Positions 18,090 to 27,508 of a stretch of DNA of 64,000 nucleotides are shown one piece after another. Below the pieces are notes generated by a model. The model was not told where the DNA came from and did not search any database. It saw only the letters and a program-made list of their open reading frames with translations. The first letter of the stretch is position 1; each line of letters starts with the position of its first letter. This DNA is from Polaromonas sp. (GTDB lineage Bacteria > Pseudomonadota > Gammaproteobacteria > Burkholderiales > Burkholderiaceae_C). The position numbers and the translations under genes are program-made. The stretch spans positions 310,001 to 374,000 of the forward strand of contig NZ_JABBPE010000002.1 in NCBI RefSeq assembly GCF_012927455.1, given 5' to 3'.

Positions 18090-18167
18090 GGCCCCCACGC
18101 TTGTCACTTCGTGTACTGCACTGCCCCCGAGGGGGGCTCAACTTGCTCGGGGCGGCCCTGCGCGGCG
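18090..18167 (+). repeat. Family-2 repeat, copy a (exbB-exbD gap)
   Basis: Begins GGCCCCCACGCTTGTCACTT and continues through CTGCCCCCGAGGGGGGC and CTTGCTCGGGGCGGCCC to GCGCGGCG. The same modules recur at 18174, 43683 and, inverted, at 45775. It lies inside what should be an exbB-exbD operon. Confidence 0.75.
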
Positions 18168-18173
18168 TTCCCT

Positions 18174-18218
18174 GGCCCCCACGCTTGTCTCTTCGCGCCG
18201 CACTGTCGCCCAAAGGGA
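18174..18218 (+). repeat. Family-2 repeat, copy b (partial, tandem to copy a)
   Basis: GGCCCCCACGCTTGTCTCTT followed by GCACTGTCGCCCAAAGGG. It repeats the first half of copy a, 84 bases on, and ends just before the exbD start. Confidence 0.72.
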
Positions 18219-18224
18219 CATGAC

Positions 18225-18653
18225 ATGAACTTTCGCCCTCACCCGCATGATGAACCGGAAATCAACTTGATTCCGTTTATCGACGTCTTGCTTGTTGTAC
18301 TGATTTTTTTGATGCTGTCAACCACTTACAGCAAGTTCACCGAGCTTCAAGTCAAGTTGCCGACGGCAGATACCGAGCAGCAGCGAGATTACCCGAAAGA
18401 GGTGATCGTCGCGGTCAGCAGCGATGGCCGCTATATGGTCAACAAAACCCTGGTGGAAGGGCGCGGAATCGAGCGGCTGGGCGCGGCGCTGGTCGAGGCG
18501 GCCAAGGCCGGCAAAGACAGCGTCATCATCATCAGCGCCGACGCCAGCGCCACGCACCAAGCGGTGATTACAGTGATGGAGGCAGCGCGTCGCCATGGGC
18601 TGACGCAAATCACTTTTGCCACCCAAAGCACCGCGCAGGCTGGCGCCAGGTAG
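18225..18653 (+). CDS. exbD: ExbD/TolR-family biopolymer transport protein
   Basis: A 142-residue partner of ExbB. The start at 18225 (MNFRPHPHDEPEINLIPF) gives the normal cytoplasmic N-terminus. The single membrane helix at about 16-36 carries the proton-relay aspartate in FIDVLLVVLIFLML. A periplasmic domain follows. The open frame to 18054 upstream is only repeat sequence. It is followed by lpxK. Confidence 0.92.
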   Translation: MNFRPHPHDEPEINLIPFIDVLLVVLIFLMLSTTYSKFTELQVKLPTADTEQQRDYPKEVIVAVSSDGRYMVNKTLVEGRGIERLGAALVEAAKAGKDSVIIISADASATHQAVITVMEAARRHGLTQITFATQSTAQAGAR

Positions 18654-18700
18654 GGGTTGGCCCGCTCTGCCACTTTGCCTTGTGACATGGCCGGACACGC

Positions 18701-19744
18701 GTGAAACAACTTTTATTGAAGGTTTGGCTGTCTCGGGGCTGGCTGGCCCGCCTGCTCTGGCCGATAGCGCAACTTCATGGCTTGGCCGTGCGCCTGCGCT
18801 TGGCCTTGTACCGCAGTGGTTTCCTAAAATCAGAGCGCTTCGGCGTACCGGTGATCGTGGTTGGCAATGTGGTGGCCGGCGGTGCAGGCAAAACACCGCT
18901 GGTGATGGCGCTCGTCAAGCACTTGCAGGCGCAGGGTTTTGCGCCAGGCGTGATCTCGCGCGGATACGGACGTTCCGGCCAGGAGAGTCTTGAAGTCCGG
19001 CCGGTCACCCCTGTTGTGGCCTCTGGCGACGAGCCAGCGCTTATACAACGGGCGACTGGTGCTCCTGTTTTTGTAGCAACCCAGCGCACCGAGGCCCTGC
19101 GAGCGCTGCTGAAAGCGTACCCGGCCACCGACGTGGTGGTGTGCGACGACGGTTTGCAGCACTACGCCTTGCAACGCGACATTGAGATTGCCGTGTTTGA
19201 CGACCGGGGCGTGGGCAACGGCTGGTTGCAACCGGCTGGCCCGCTTCGCGAGCCTTGGCCTGAGCGCAGAAGTCACGGCCTTGATCTGCTGCTGCACACC
19301 GGACAAAAACCCGCCTTTGAGGGCTTTAGCTCCAGCCGGGAACTGGTCGATTATGCGGTAGCCGCAGACGGCAGCCAGATCGCATTGGCCGCCCTGCACG
19401 GTCGTGGGCTTGTGGCACTGGCGGGCATCGCGAATCCTGAAGCATTTTTTGACATGCTCAGGGCACGTGGCCTGACGCTGCAAAAGACCATTGCTTTGCC
19501 GGATCACCATGATTTCGACAGTTTCGACTTCAGTGCATACGCAGGCCAAACCCTTCTTTGCACTGAAAAAGACGCGGTGAAGCTGTTTGGCACGCTGCAA
19601 CCGGGCGGGCTACAGTTGCTAGCCGTGCCTTTAGCGTTTTCGCCTGAGCCGGCTTTTTTTGCAGCGCTTGATGCACTTCTGACGCGCAGGCTTTCTGCCA
19701 GAATTTCTCCATTACCATCACAGCATGGAAACCAAACTACTTGA
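18701..19744 (+). CDS. lpxK: Tetraacyldisaccharide 4'-kinase (LpxK)
   Basis: A 347-residue inner-membrane kinase that phosphorylates the lipid A disaccharide at the 4' position. It starts at GTG. The Walker-type segment [19 protein letters not shown] is at about residues 57-75. Other family segments are [30 protein letters not shown] and [15 protein letters not shown]. The last 20 bases overlap the Trm112 gene. The run lpxK-Trm112-kdsB serves outer-membrane lipid A and Kdo synthesis. Confidence 0.95.
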   Translation: MKQLLLKVWLSRGWLARLLWPIAQLHGLAVRLRLALYRSGFLKSERFGVPVIVVGNVVAGGAGKTPLVMALVKHLQAQGFAPGVISRGYGRSGQESLEVRPVTPVVASGDEPALIQRATGAPVFVATQRTEALRALLKAYPATDVVVCDDGLQHYALQRDIEIAVFDDRGVGNGWLQPAGPLREPWPERRSHGLDLLLHTGQKPAFEGFSSSRELVDYAVAADGSQIALAALHGRGLVALAGIANPEAFFDMLRARGLTLQKTIALPDHHDFDSFDFSAYAGQTLLCTEKDAVKLFGTLQPGGLQLLAVPLAFSPEPAFFAALDALLTRRLSARISPLPSQHGNQTT

Positions 19745-19907
19745 ACTTCTGGTCTGCCCCGTCACCAAAGGGCCGCTAACGTATGACCGAGAGAAACAGG
19801 AACTGGTCTCGCGCACCGCCCGCCTCGCCTACCCAGTTCGCGACGGAATTCCTGTGCTGCTGGAAAACGAGGCACGAACCCTCACAGATGAAGAGCTCGG
19901 ACTTTGA
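19725..19907 (+). CDS. Trm112/YcaR-family small protein
   Basis: A 60-residue protein overlapping the 3' end of lpxK. It has the family layout [35 protein letters not shown] and a short acidic tail. In E. coli YcaR the first motif reads CPVC and a further Cys follows; here only one of these cysteines remains, so zinc binding as in YcaR is doubtful. It sits between lpxK and kdsB, a conserved place for this family. Confidence 0.85.
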   Translation: METKLLELLVCPVTKGPLTYDREKQELVSRTARLAYPVRDGIPVLLENEARTLTDEELGL

Positions 19908-19929
19908 TGCCTGCTGCAACTTTGACAGC

Positions 19930-20688
19930 ATGAGCTTTACCGTACTCATACCGGCTCGGCTGGCCTCCACCCGCCTGCCCAACAAGCCGCTGGCCGACAT
20001 CGGTGGCGCGCCCATGGTCGTGCGCGTGGCGCAACGGGCCATGTCCAGTGCTGCCACCCGCACGGTAGTCGCCACCGACAGCAGCGAGGTGGTAGAGAAA
20101 TGCGCGGCATTCGGCGTTTCAGCGGTACTGACGCGCGCTGACCACCCCAGCGGCAGCGACCGGCTTGCGGAAGCCTGCAGCCGCCTCGGCCTCGCTGATG
20201 ATGCCATCGTGGTGAATGTGCAGGGCGACGAACCGCTGATAGACCCGGCGCTGATCAACGCTGTGGCAAACCTGCTCGGCGAGCGCCCGGACTGCGCCAT
20301 GAGCACAGCCGCCCACTCGATTGACCAGCAGGCCGATTTTTTAAACCCAAATGTAGTCAAGGTGGTGCTCGATGCGCGCCATACGGCGTTGTATTTCAGC
20401 CGCGCCCCTATTCCCGCTGCCCGCGACTTTGCAGGCCAGGCTTGGTGGGAGGCCGGCAGCATGCTACCCAAACCGCTCCGTCACGTTGGAATTTATGGCT
20501 ATCGGGTTGGGTTTTTGCGGCAGTTTCCAAGCCTGCCGAAAGCACCCATGGAACAACTCGAGTCGCTGGAACAATTGCGCGCCCTCTGGCATGGCCACCG
20601 CATAGCGGTGCACATCACCGGCGATGCGCCGGGCCTGGGCGTCGACACGCCGGAAGATCTGGAACGGGCACGCGAGTTATTTAGATAG
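19930..20688 (+). CDS. kdsB: 3-deoxy-manno-octulosonate cytidylyltransferase (KdsB)
   Basis: A 252-residue enzyme that activates Kdo as CMP-Kdo for lipopolysaccharide core synthesis. The start at 19930 ([20 protein letters not shown]) is the family N-terminus; the open frame to 19783 overlaps the Trm112 gene. The nucleotide-binding [33 protein letters not shown] and [12 protein letters not shown] segments are all present, and the end [17 protein letters not shown] is typical. Confidence 0.96.
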   Translation: MSFTVLIPARLASTRLPNKPLADIGGAPMVVRVAQRAMSSAATRTVVATDSSEVVEKCAAFGVSAVLTRADHPSGSDRLAEACSRLGLADDAIVVNVQGDEPLIDPALINAVANLLGERPDCAMSTAAHSIDQQADFLNPNVVKVVLDARHTALYFSRAPIPAARDFAGQAWWEAGSMLPKPLRHVGIYGYRVGFLRQFPSLPKAPMEQLESLEQLRALWHGHRIAVHITGDAPGLGVDTPEDLERARELFR

Positions 20689-20849
20689 CGCGCAACAGTG
20701 GGGCCGACATGCGCTTCTAACCCTTGTAGCCCCTGTAAGCTGCTGGCAAAGGTGCCCATGCTATCCTCTGCAAAAAACAAGTCTAAGACTTCCATGGAGA
20801 TCGGCAGCCAGCATTACCAGCCCTTGTACCTGCCTAGTTGACTTCCTGA

Positions 20850-21530
<681 letters not shown>

Positions 21531-21552
21531 GTCGGCAAGACATCGCTCACCT

Positions 21553-21582
21553 AAAAAAGGCCGTCTAGCAGACGGCCTTTTT
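21553..21582 (+). terminator. Rho-independent terminator of adk
   Basis: AAAAAAGGCCGTCT pairs with AGACGGCCTTTTT around a short loop (AGC). It lies 22 bases after the adk stop. Confidence 0.93.
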
Positions 21583-21625
21583 CGTGGGCCCATGGGTAAA
21601 GATATTCCGAACCCCGCAAATCAAA

Positions 21626-22588
21626 TCAGCCCTGACCTGCACTTAGCAAACGAAGAATCAGCGCCACCCTGGCCTTCACCGGAGTCAATCCTTTGGAATC
21701 CGGGATGCCGTCGCCTGGCTTGGGCAATACTCGGCCATTGAGGCAGCGTGTCGAGCGAAGCACTGGTACGCCAGCGACCTGCGCCTTGAGCAAAGCGGCC
21801 TCGAGCGCATGGTGCAGCGAACCATTGCCCGTACCCGCAACCACCAGGCCCTGCACGCCCTGCGCCAGCAAGGCCTCCACAACGGTACCGCTGGCGCCCG
21901 CATAGTTCATGACGATTTCCACGCGTGGCCATTCGGCAAGACTGGCCAGTTCTACTATGTTTTTTATAGCTGATGACGCCCGTCCCTCATTGGCTAGCGG
22001 CCAATTTTTTACCAATCTGACAATGCCCTCCTCAACGTAGCCAAGCGGACCAGCGTCTCCCGAACTGAAGGCGTCCAGCTGGTAGGTGTGTACTTTCTGA
22101 ATGTCCAATGCGCTGTGGATAGTGCCCGCACAGACAGCCACCACGCCCTTGGCATCCGCGTGGCGGGCAACCGCCATCGCATCGAGCAAGTTTTGCGGCC
22201 CGTCGGGAGCCAACGCTGTAGCTGGGCGCATGGCGCAGGTCACCACCACCGGCTTGGCCGGGTTGCACGCTAGCTGCAAAAAGTACGCAGTCTCCTCCAA
22301 CGTGTCGGTGCCGTGCGTAATCACGATACCCTGTACATCGGGCTGCGCTAAAAAATGACTAACTCGCCCGGCCAGCGTTGCCCAGACCGCAAAGCTCATG
22401 TCCTTGCTGTCAATTTGCGCGACCTGCTCAGAGATGACGGGCTCCGCACCGGGCGGAACTGGAAGCGTTGCCAGAAGTTCCGAGATGCCCACCTGGCCCG
22501 CGGTGTAGCCAAGGTTGTCAGAGGCATTGGCCGCGCGGCCAGCAATCGTGCCGCCGGTACCCAGAATCACAAGATGTTGATGTTTCAT
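21626..22588 (-). CDS. Asparaginase, with in-frame family-1 repeat
   Basis: A 320-residue L-asparaginase-type amidohydrolase. The first catalytic threonine is in [12 protein letters not shown] (about residues 8-19) and the second in the [15 protein letters not shown] segment (about 90-104). [14 protein letters not shown] follows as in the family. No signal peptide is seen, so it is probably cytoplasmic. Codons of about 196-212 ([13 protein letters not shown]) are encoded by a family-1 repeat, read in frame; this lies in a loop-like stretch between conserved blocks. It is divergent from lexA. Confidence 0.9.
   Translation of the reverse strand: MKHQHLVILGTGGTIAGRAANASDNLGYTAGQVGISELLATLPVPPGAEPVISEQVAQIDSKDMSFAVWATLAGRVSHFLAQPDVQGIVITHGTDTLEETAYFLQLACNPAKPVVVTCAMRPATALAPDGPQNLLDAMAVARHADAKGVVAVCAGTIHSALDIQKVHTYQLDAFSSGDAGPLGYVEEGIVRLVKNWPLANEGRASSAIKNIVELASLAEWPRVEIVMNYAGASGTVVEALLAQGVQGLVVAGTGNGSLHHALEAALLKAQVAGVPVLRSTRCLNGRVLPKPGDGIPDSKGLTPVKARVALILRLLSAGQG
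21953..22000 (-). repeat. Family-1 repeat, copy 4, inside asparaginase
   Basis: On the coding (minus) strand it reads CTAGCCAATGAGGGACGGGC followed by GTCATCAGCTATAAAAAACATAG. The open frame gives [14 protein letters not shown]. It does not interrupt the gene. Confidence 0.88.
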
Positions 22589-22627
22589 AAATAGGAAATT
22601 TGCAAAAGACTTGCATTATTCTAGAGA

Positions 22628-22643
22628 CTGTATAAAAATACAG
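22628..22643. promoter_or_regulatory. LexA-binding SOS box upstream of lexA
   Basis: CTGTATAAAAATACAG matches the CTGT-N8-ACAG SOS box exactly. It lies 115 bases before the lexA start and 40 bases from the asparaginase start, with a TATAAA that may be the -10 element inside it. Autoregulation of lexA is the expected role. Confidence 0.9.
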
Positions 22644-22742
22644 TTACTGGCTATTAAAACAGCTTACAAGATAAATTTTCGCATGCGAGGGTCTGACCTG
22701 CATAACTTGTCAATCGATCTACCAAGCCAAGGAGTTTCGGCC

Positions 22743-23447
22743 ATGAGCACTCTCAACGATTTCCCGCATCCCTCTTTTGAAAATCCTAAGCTCACCGCGC
22801 GCCAGCAACAAATCCTGGAGCTGATCCAGACAGCCATCTCTCGCACCGGTGCGCCGCCTACCCGCGCCGAGATTGCCACCGAGCTGGGTTTTCGCTCAGC
22901 AAATGCAGCCGAAGAGCACTTGCAGGCACTGGCCCGCAAAGGTGTGATTGAACTGGTTAGCGGCACCTCGCGCGGCATACGCCTGCGCAGTGACACCCTG
23001 AGGAGCCTGAACGAATCGCGTATCAAACAGTTTTCCCTGCCGTTGCAAAGCTTGGCCCAACTCGCACTGCCTCTGGTGGGGCGGGTTGCTGCTGGCAGCC
23101 CGATTCTCGCGCAGGAACATATCGACAAGACCTATTATCTTGAAAGCAGCCTGTTTCAACAGCAGCCAGACTACCTACTAAAGGTTCGTGGCATGAGTAT
23201 GCGCGATGTCGGAATCATGGACGGCGATTTGCTCGCCGTCAAACAGACCAAGGAAGCGAAAAATGGCCAGATTGTCGTCGCCAGGCTTGGCGATGAAGTG
23301 ACCGTCAAACGCTTTCGTCGCACCAGCGGCCTGATCGAACTGCTGCCCGAAAATCCTGAGTTCAAAACCATCACCGTTAAGCCCGGCGAGCCTTTCGAAC
23401 TCGAAGGTCTGGCTGTCGGATTGATCCGCAACACCATGCTGATGTAG
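22743..23447 (+). CDS. lexA: SOS repressor LexA
   Basis: A 234-residue repressor of the DNA-damage response. The start at 22743 is preferred: the longer frame to 22611 would run through the SOS box. The N-terminal winged helix (about 17-85) includes [12 protein letters not shown] and [21 protein letters not shown]. The self-cleavage site is Ala117-Gly118 in GRVAAGSP; the catalytic dyad is Ser152 in GMSMRD and Lys189 in EVTVKRF. A linker of about 25 residues makes it slightly longer than the E. coli protein. Confidence 0.97.
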   Translation: MSTLNDFPHPSFENPKLTARQQQILELIQTAISRTGAPPTRAEIATELGFRSANAAEEHLQALARKGVIELVSGTSRGIRLRSDTLRSLNESRIKQFSLPLQSLAQLALPLVGRVAAGSPILAQEHIDKTYYLESSLFQQQPDYLLKVRGMSMRDVGIMDGDLLAVKQTKEAKNGQIVVARLGDEVTVKRFRRTSGLIELLPENPEFKTITVKPGEPFELEGLAVGLIRNTMLM

Positions 23448-23579
23448 CACTCTGTTGGCTACGCAACAGGTGGCGGGCGTTTGGTCATTGGTGACCAACA
23501 CCCTGATGCGTGACCCCTCTGGCACCCCAGCCAGTCAGAAATCCTGCCTGTGTAAACCTCTCTCAAACAGGAGTTCATC

Positions 23580-23984
23580 ATGGGAATCGTCAGTTTTTTA
23601 CATCCACCGATGCGGTCAATTTTTCTAGCCCCGGCTCAGGCTGTAGCTGCATGGTTTGTGCCGGCACAGAACACGACAAACCTGTTGGCTGTTCCTGCGC
23701 AGACCCGGCGAGTCCCCCAGCAGTTACCGTTGCCTTTTGCGCAGGCGGGCAGCGCCGGGCGGCAGCGAGCGGCCTATAAACATTCTGTCGGCACCGAAAT
23801 AGGCAGAAACGCCTCTAAATTCCCCGCCGTCAGCCACCTCAAGGTTGTTCGGGAATTCGACGGTGCTGCAAGCCTCACTTGCGCTGGCCGCATGGTCATC
23901 TCAGGTCGCATGGCCGATGTCTGCGCAGAACTTGAGCGCATGGTTCAGCATGAACGGACGCATGCGGGATTGCTCCAGCCTTGA
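23580..23984 (+). CDS. Unrecognised small protein downstream of lexA
   Basis: A 134-residue protein with AGGAG seven bases before its ATG. The N-terminal part (about 1-45) is hydrophobic and proline-rich, with FLHPPMRSIFLAPAQ and AAWFVPAQ. The C-terminal part has the segment KVVREFDGAASLTCAGRMVI. No catalytic motif is seen. It follows lexA by 132 bases, the place where some bacteria keep a cell-division inhibitor, but no resemblance to SulA can be claimed. No SOS box precedes it. Confidence 0.55.
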   Translation: MGIVSFLHPPMRSIFLAPAQAVAAWFVPAQNTTNLLAVPAQTRRVPQQLPLPFAQAGSAGRQRAAYKHSVGTEIGRNASKFPAVSHLKVVREFDGAASLTCAGRMVISGRMADVCAELERMVQHERTHAGLLQP

Positions 23985-24101
23985 ATCGTGAGCCGAACCG
24001 TCACGGGCAAAAACAGCAGCGCGTTGCCTTCCTATACAAATTGACGGTGTGCAGGCAACCCCGCAGGGAGGAATGAAAAATCTTGCAGGCACAATATCGT
24101 T

Positions 24102-25109
24102 ATGAATATTGTGATTCTCGATGACTACCAGGACGCGGTGCGCAAATTGAATTGCGCTGCCAGGCTTGATGCCTACCCTGCCAAGGTTTACACCAATACC
24201 GTCAAGGGTATCGGCCAGTTGTCTGTCCGCCTCAAAGACGCCGATGTCATCGTGCTGATTCGCGAACGAACCCAGCTCAATCGTCAAGTCATTGAAAAAC
24301 TCCCCAAACTCAAACTGATTGTTCAGACCGGTCGTGTGGGCAGCCATGTGGACGTTGCGGCCTGCACCGAACGCGGAATCGCTGTTGCAGAAGGCATGGG
24401 GTCCCCCACGGCGCCTGCTGAACTGACATGGGCACTGGTAATGGCGGCCATGCGTCGAATCCCTCACTACGTTGCGCACTTGAAGCACGGCGCTTGGCAG
24501 CAAGCGGGCCTCAAATCAGCCTCAGTGCCGACTAATTTCGGCATCGGTTCCGTTCTCAAAGGCAAGACACTGGGTATCTGGAGCTACGGAAAAATCGGTC
24601 AGATCGTTGCTGGCTATGGCCGTGCATTCGGCATGCGGGTGGTGGTGTGGGGTCGCGAAGCCTCACGCGAGCGTGCCCAGGCTGACGGTTTTGAAACCGC
24701 GACCAACAAAGCTGAGTTCTTTGATCAAAGCGATGTTCTCAGCCTGCATCTGCGCTTGAATGATGAAACCCGCGGTATTGTGACGTCGGAAGATCTCTCC
24801 CGCATGAAACCCACTGCCCTGCTGGTAAACACCTCGCGGGCAGAATTGATCGAGCCCGAGGCTTTGATTGCAGCGCTCAACCGGGGGCGCCCCGGGCTTG
24901 CGGCTGTGGATGTCTTTGAGTCAGAGCCCATTTTGCAAGGCCATGCGTTGCTTCGTCTTGAGAACTGCATCTGCACGCCGCATATCGGCTATGTCGAGCA
25001 GGACAGCTACGAGATGTATTTTGGGGCGGCGTTTGATAACGTTGTCAACTTCATCAAGGGCACACCCACCAATATTGTCAATCCTGGTGCGCTGCAGGTG
25101 CGGCGTTAG
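24102..25109 (+). CDS. D-2-hydroxyacid dehydrogenase family protein
   Basis: A 335-residue NAD-dependent dehydrogenase. The N-terminal substrate domain (about 1-105) includes LIRERTQLNRQVIEKLPKLK. The Rossmann domain has GKTLGIWSYGKIGQIVAGYGRAFG (about 150-173), in which the usual GxGxxG reads WSYGKIG. Catalytic residues appear in LVNTSRAELIEPEAL (Arg), VFESEPI (Glu) and CTPHIGYVE (His). Substrate unknown. It is convergent with the FimV-like gene. Confidence 0.88.
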   Translation: MNIVILDDYQDAVRKLNCAARLDAYPAKVYTNTVKGIGQLSVRLKDADVIVLIRERTQLNRQVIEKLPKLKLIVQTGRVGSHVDVAACTERGIAVAEGMGSPTAPAELTWALVMAAMRRIPHYVAHLKHGAWQQAGLKSASVPTNFGIGSVLKGKTLGIWSYGKIGQIVAGYGRAFGMRVVVWGREASRERAQADGFETATNKAEFFDQSDVLSLHLRLNDETRGIVTSEDLSRMKPTALLVNTSRAELIEPEALIAALNRGRPGLAAVDVFESEPILQGHALLRLENCICTPHIGYVEQDSYEMYFGAAFDNVVNFIKGTPTNIVNPGALQVRR

Positions 25110-25303
25110 TTTGGCGTGGCTTATTTAACTTGGTGACAGACAAAGACAGCGTTTCGATCAGAAGCTCGGCATGTGGGCATTGGCCTCCAAGCATATTTCC
25201 CTTCATCGCAAAGTCATGCTTCACCCTTTGTATGAAGCAGCGACCGCCATCAGGCTCTCAGCGAGAGCAAAAGTCCTTTTCTGGTCTTGCCCTGGATCGG
25301 GAC

Positions 25304-25329
25304 GAAAGTCTCAAACGCCAGAGACTTTC
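25304..25329. terminator. Hairpin between convergent genes
   Basis: GAAAGTCTC pairs exactly with GAGACTTTC around an 8-base loop. It lies between the convergent 2-hydroxyacid dehydrogenase and FimV-like genes. Only a broken T run follows, so it is a weak terminator candidate. Confidence 0.45.
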
Positions 25330-25370
25330 CACCTCTTTGCCAGCGCCCGACATCAAGCAATTCCCAGCAA

Positions 25371-27449
25371 CTATTTGTCTTTAACGCCGTGCAGATAGGA
25401 TGGATCGATGTCGAACTCCAGCAGTTCACCGATCTCAACGCACTGCGATGCAGGGCTGTCATCAAAATCGCGACTCACGTCTATGTCCAGGGCAAGCCAG
25501 CGTGAGGCAGTAAACCGGGTCAAGTCAGTCTCGTGTTTTGACAGAGACGACAGCTCAGGCATGTCCTTTAATCGAGCCGACAAGGGTTGGGAACTGGTAC
25601 TTGAAAACCCGCTATCGGAGGGACTCGACGATCCTGCGGGCTCAGTCACCTCAGCAGGTTGCTCGACGATTTCCTTGGCAATCGCATACAGCAGCAACAA
25701 TTCCCGGTACGCCGCAATATCGAAAACATCGCCGTTTGAACCGGGTTTTCGGAAAATGGTTTCCTCGATGACATCCAGAACCCTGGGCGTTGGCCAGAGC
25801 GACTCGATGCGCGAGAGCGCCGATGGATAAAACTCCAAACCGTTGCTCTCGGGACTGTACTGTTCAAACGCGGATACCTGGGCATTGAATATTTCGTTGA
25901 AATCCTTGCGCAGCAGTTCGTAGTCAACTTTCCGGTTGAGGTGATGGTAGAGGTCAAGCAGGTCGAGATATACCAGTGCGCTGGTCTCCTCGCTCTCCGT
26001 GATGTGATGGTGCAAGACATCTAATGCCTTGTCGAACTGCCCCAAGGACATAAAAAAATCTGCCTGGTGCTGCACGTCCGACAGCTCCTCGGCATTGACG
26101 AGGCGCGGCGCGCCCGGCAGGCTGGACGAAAATCCCGTATTGCTTTTGGTGTCCATAGGCTCCAAACGCCCTGCCAACTGGAGATCCTGAGATATTTTTG
26201 GCCTCGCGTGCGGAAACTCGTCCGCTTCGAAATCTACGTCCGGCGCAGCAACGGTAGGGCCGGTTGCCCGGCCTGGATGGGTGCTCAGATGTTGGCTCAT
26301 GGACTCGCCGCCATAAGGCTCTGGGCCTGGAATCTCCATGTCTTCCTGCGTATCCAGCCTTCTGCGCCACCAAGGGCCACGGCTGAACTCGCTGATTTGC
26401 CTTCTGCTTTGGGTCCAGAGAAAAATTCCAAGCACTGACGCCAGCATCAACAGAACGCCCAAGCCGTAGACCAACCAATTACTGTAGCGCTCACTGCGCG
26501 CCTGCTCAAGTTCGACGCGCAGTTGCGTCACTGCGGCCTCAGTTTTACGACTTTGGACCAGCATGCTGGCCACATCGGTCTCCAGGGACTTGAGTCTCTG
26601 GGTGTCACGCAGTATGTCTTGGGGCTGAGCGTTGAGCGCCTGCCAAAGCGCAATAGCGGTGGCCCGCTGCAGCGCATTGGTTGAAGGCATGGTCAGCAGT
26701 TCCGATGTAGAACGCAGTACCGGGTCCCGCTCGGCGGCGAGATCCAGAACATCGAGTTTCAAGCGGGCGCGTGAGGACTTTCGGGCCGGTTCAGCCGCAA
26801 CCCGTGCCGTCATACGCGTTGAAGGAAGGATCAACTGAGGGGTTGTGGCTCCAGCCGGACGCTCATCTGCAGCCGTTGCCGGGCTTGCCACGACCTTGGG
26901 TCTGAATGCTGGTTTGCGCGTCCCGCTGGTTGCCGATTCCGCTCGCTTCGTGCTTGCCAGCGCTCCGGCCACACTGCCTGCTTCACCCATGCCGGGCCGT
27001 TGCACCGCCGCTGCCGCTGACGTTATGGCCTCGCCCATGGTCACAGGCACCGGGCTGGCGCTGTCAGACAGAAACTCGGCAAGAATCACATACTTGCGCG
27101 CATTCTTTTGCGAACAACCTTCGCGGACGTACACCGTCACTACCGGTTCGTCCACCATAGAAGTGGTCTGTATACGTATCCGTGCGTCGCCTGCCTTGGC
27201 GCCCGCACTGGTCAGGATGCGAACCCGGTTTTCGGGCACTTGTGCGTCCCCAAAAAAAACATCGGCTGCCACGCAGACCCCCGAAAGCCCTTCAGCGCTG
27301 TCGAGTTGCGCAGTGAGTGTCACATCGAAAGGCCGTCCTACAAGCGTTGCTCCCTGCATCCGGCCCAAAGACACTGCCAAGCTGCAGCCAGTGGCACCCA
27401 GCAGCACTGCACCGAGGATGTATTTGAGGGTTGTCTCGGTGGCATTCAT
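25371..27449 (-). CDS. FimV-like membrane protein with TPR-type cytoplasmic region
   Basis: The start at 27449 (MNATETTLKYIL) gives 692 residues; a GTG at 27470 is possible and neither has a strong ribosome site. A signal or anchor segment (about 8-25) is followed by the FimV N-terminal domain (about 25-130, containing LGRMQGATLVGRPFDVTLTAQL). A low-complexity region follows, then a coiled-coil stretch (about 290-325), one membrane helix (NWLVYGLGVLLMLASVLGIFLW, about 328-350) and a cytoplasmic part with helical repeats. No LysM motif is seen. FimV proteins organise polar machinery; that role here is inferred. Confidence 0.75.
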   Translation of the reverse strand: MNATETTLKYILGAVLLGATGCSLAVSLGRMQGATLVGRPFDVTLTAQLDSAEGLSGVCVAADVFFGDAQVPENRVRILTSAGAKAGDARIRIQTTSMVDEPVVTVYVREGCSQKNARKYVILAEFLSDSASPVPVTMGEAITSAAAAVQRPGMGEAGSVAGALASTKRAESATSGTRKPAFRPKVVASPATAADERPAGATTPQLILPSTRMTARVAAEPARKSSRARLKLDVLDLAAERDPVLRSTSELLTMPSTNALQRATAIALWQALNAQPQDILRDTQRLKSLETDVASMLVQSRKTEAAVTQLRVELEQARSERYSNWLVYGLGVLLMLASVLGIFLWTQSRRQISEFSRGPWWRRRLDTQEDMEIPGPEPYGGESMSQHLSTHPGRATGPTVAAPDVDFEADEFPHARPKISQDLQLAGRLEPMDTKSNTGFSSSLPGAPRLVNAEELSDVQHQADFFMSLGQFDKALDVLHHHITESEETSALVYLDLLDLYHHLNRKVDYELLRKDFNEIFNAQVSAFEQYSPESNGLEFYPSALSRIESLWPTPRVLDVIEETIFRKPGSNGDVFDIAAYRELLLLYAIAKEIVEQPAEVTEPAGSSSPSDSGFSSTSSQPLSARLKDMPELSSLSKHETDLTRFTASRWLALDIDVSRDFDDSPASQCVEIGELLEFDIDPSYLHGVKDK

Positions 27450-27508
27450 GTAATTTACAAATTTTGCCACAGCGGTGTGGCAAAACAGCAGTCAGCCATA
27501 ATTCATAA

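Noticed and set aside
20715-20760. Another family-1 repeat copy before adk
   Set aside because: It has TAGCCC and GCTATC pieces but not the GGGCGCA core or the order of the family; similarity is too weak.
22641-22670. Partial family-1 copy next to the SOS box
   Set aside because: Only GCTATTAAAA and AGCTTACAAG are shared; the second half is missing.
23474-23502. Strong hairpin GTTTGGTCA/TGACCAAC after lexA
   Set aside because: No T run follows it, so it was not called a terminator; it could be an operator for the next gene but nothing supports that.
23547-23572. CTGT...ACAG upstream of the small gene after lexA as a second SOS box
   Set aside because: The spacer is about 15 bases, not 8, so it does not fit LexA binding.
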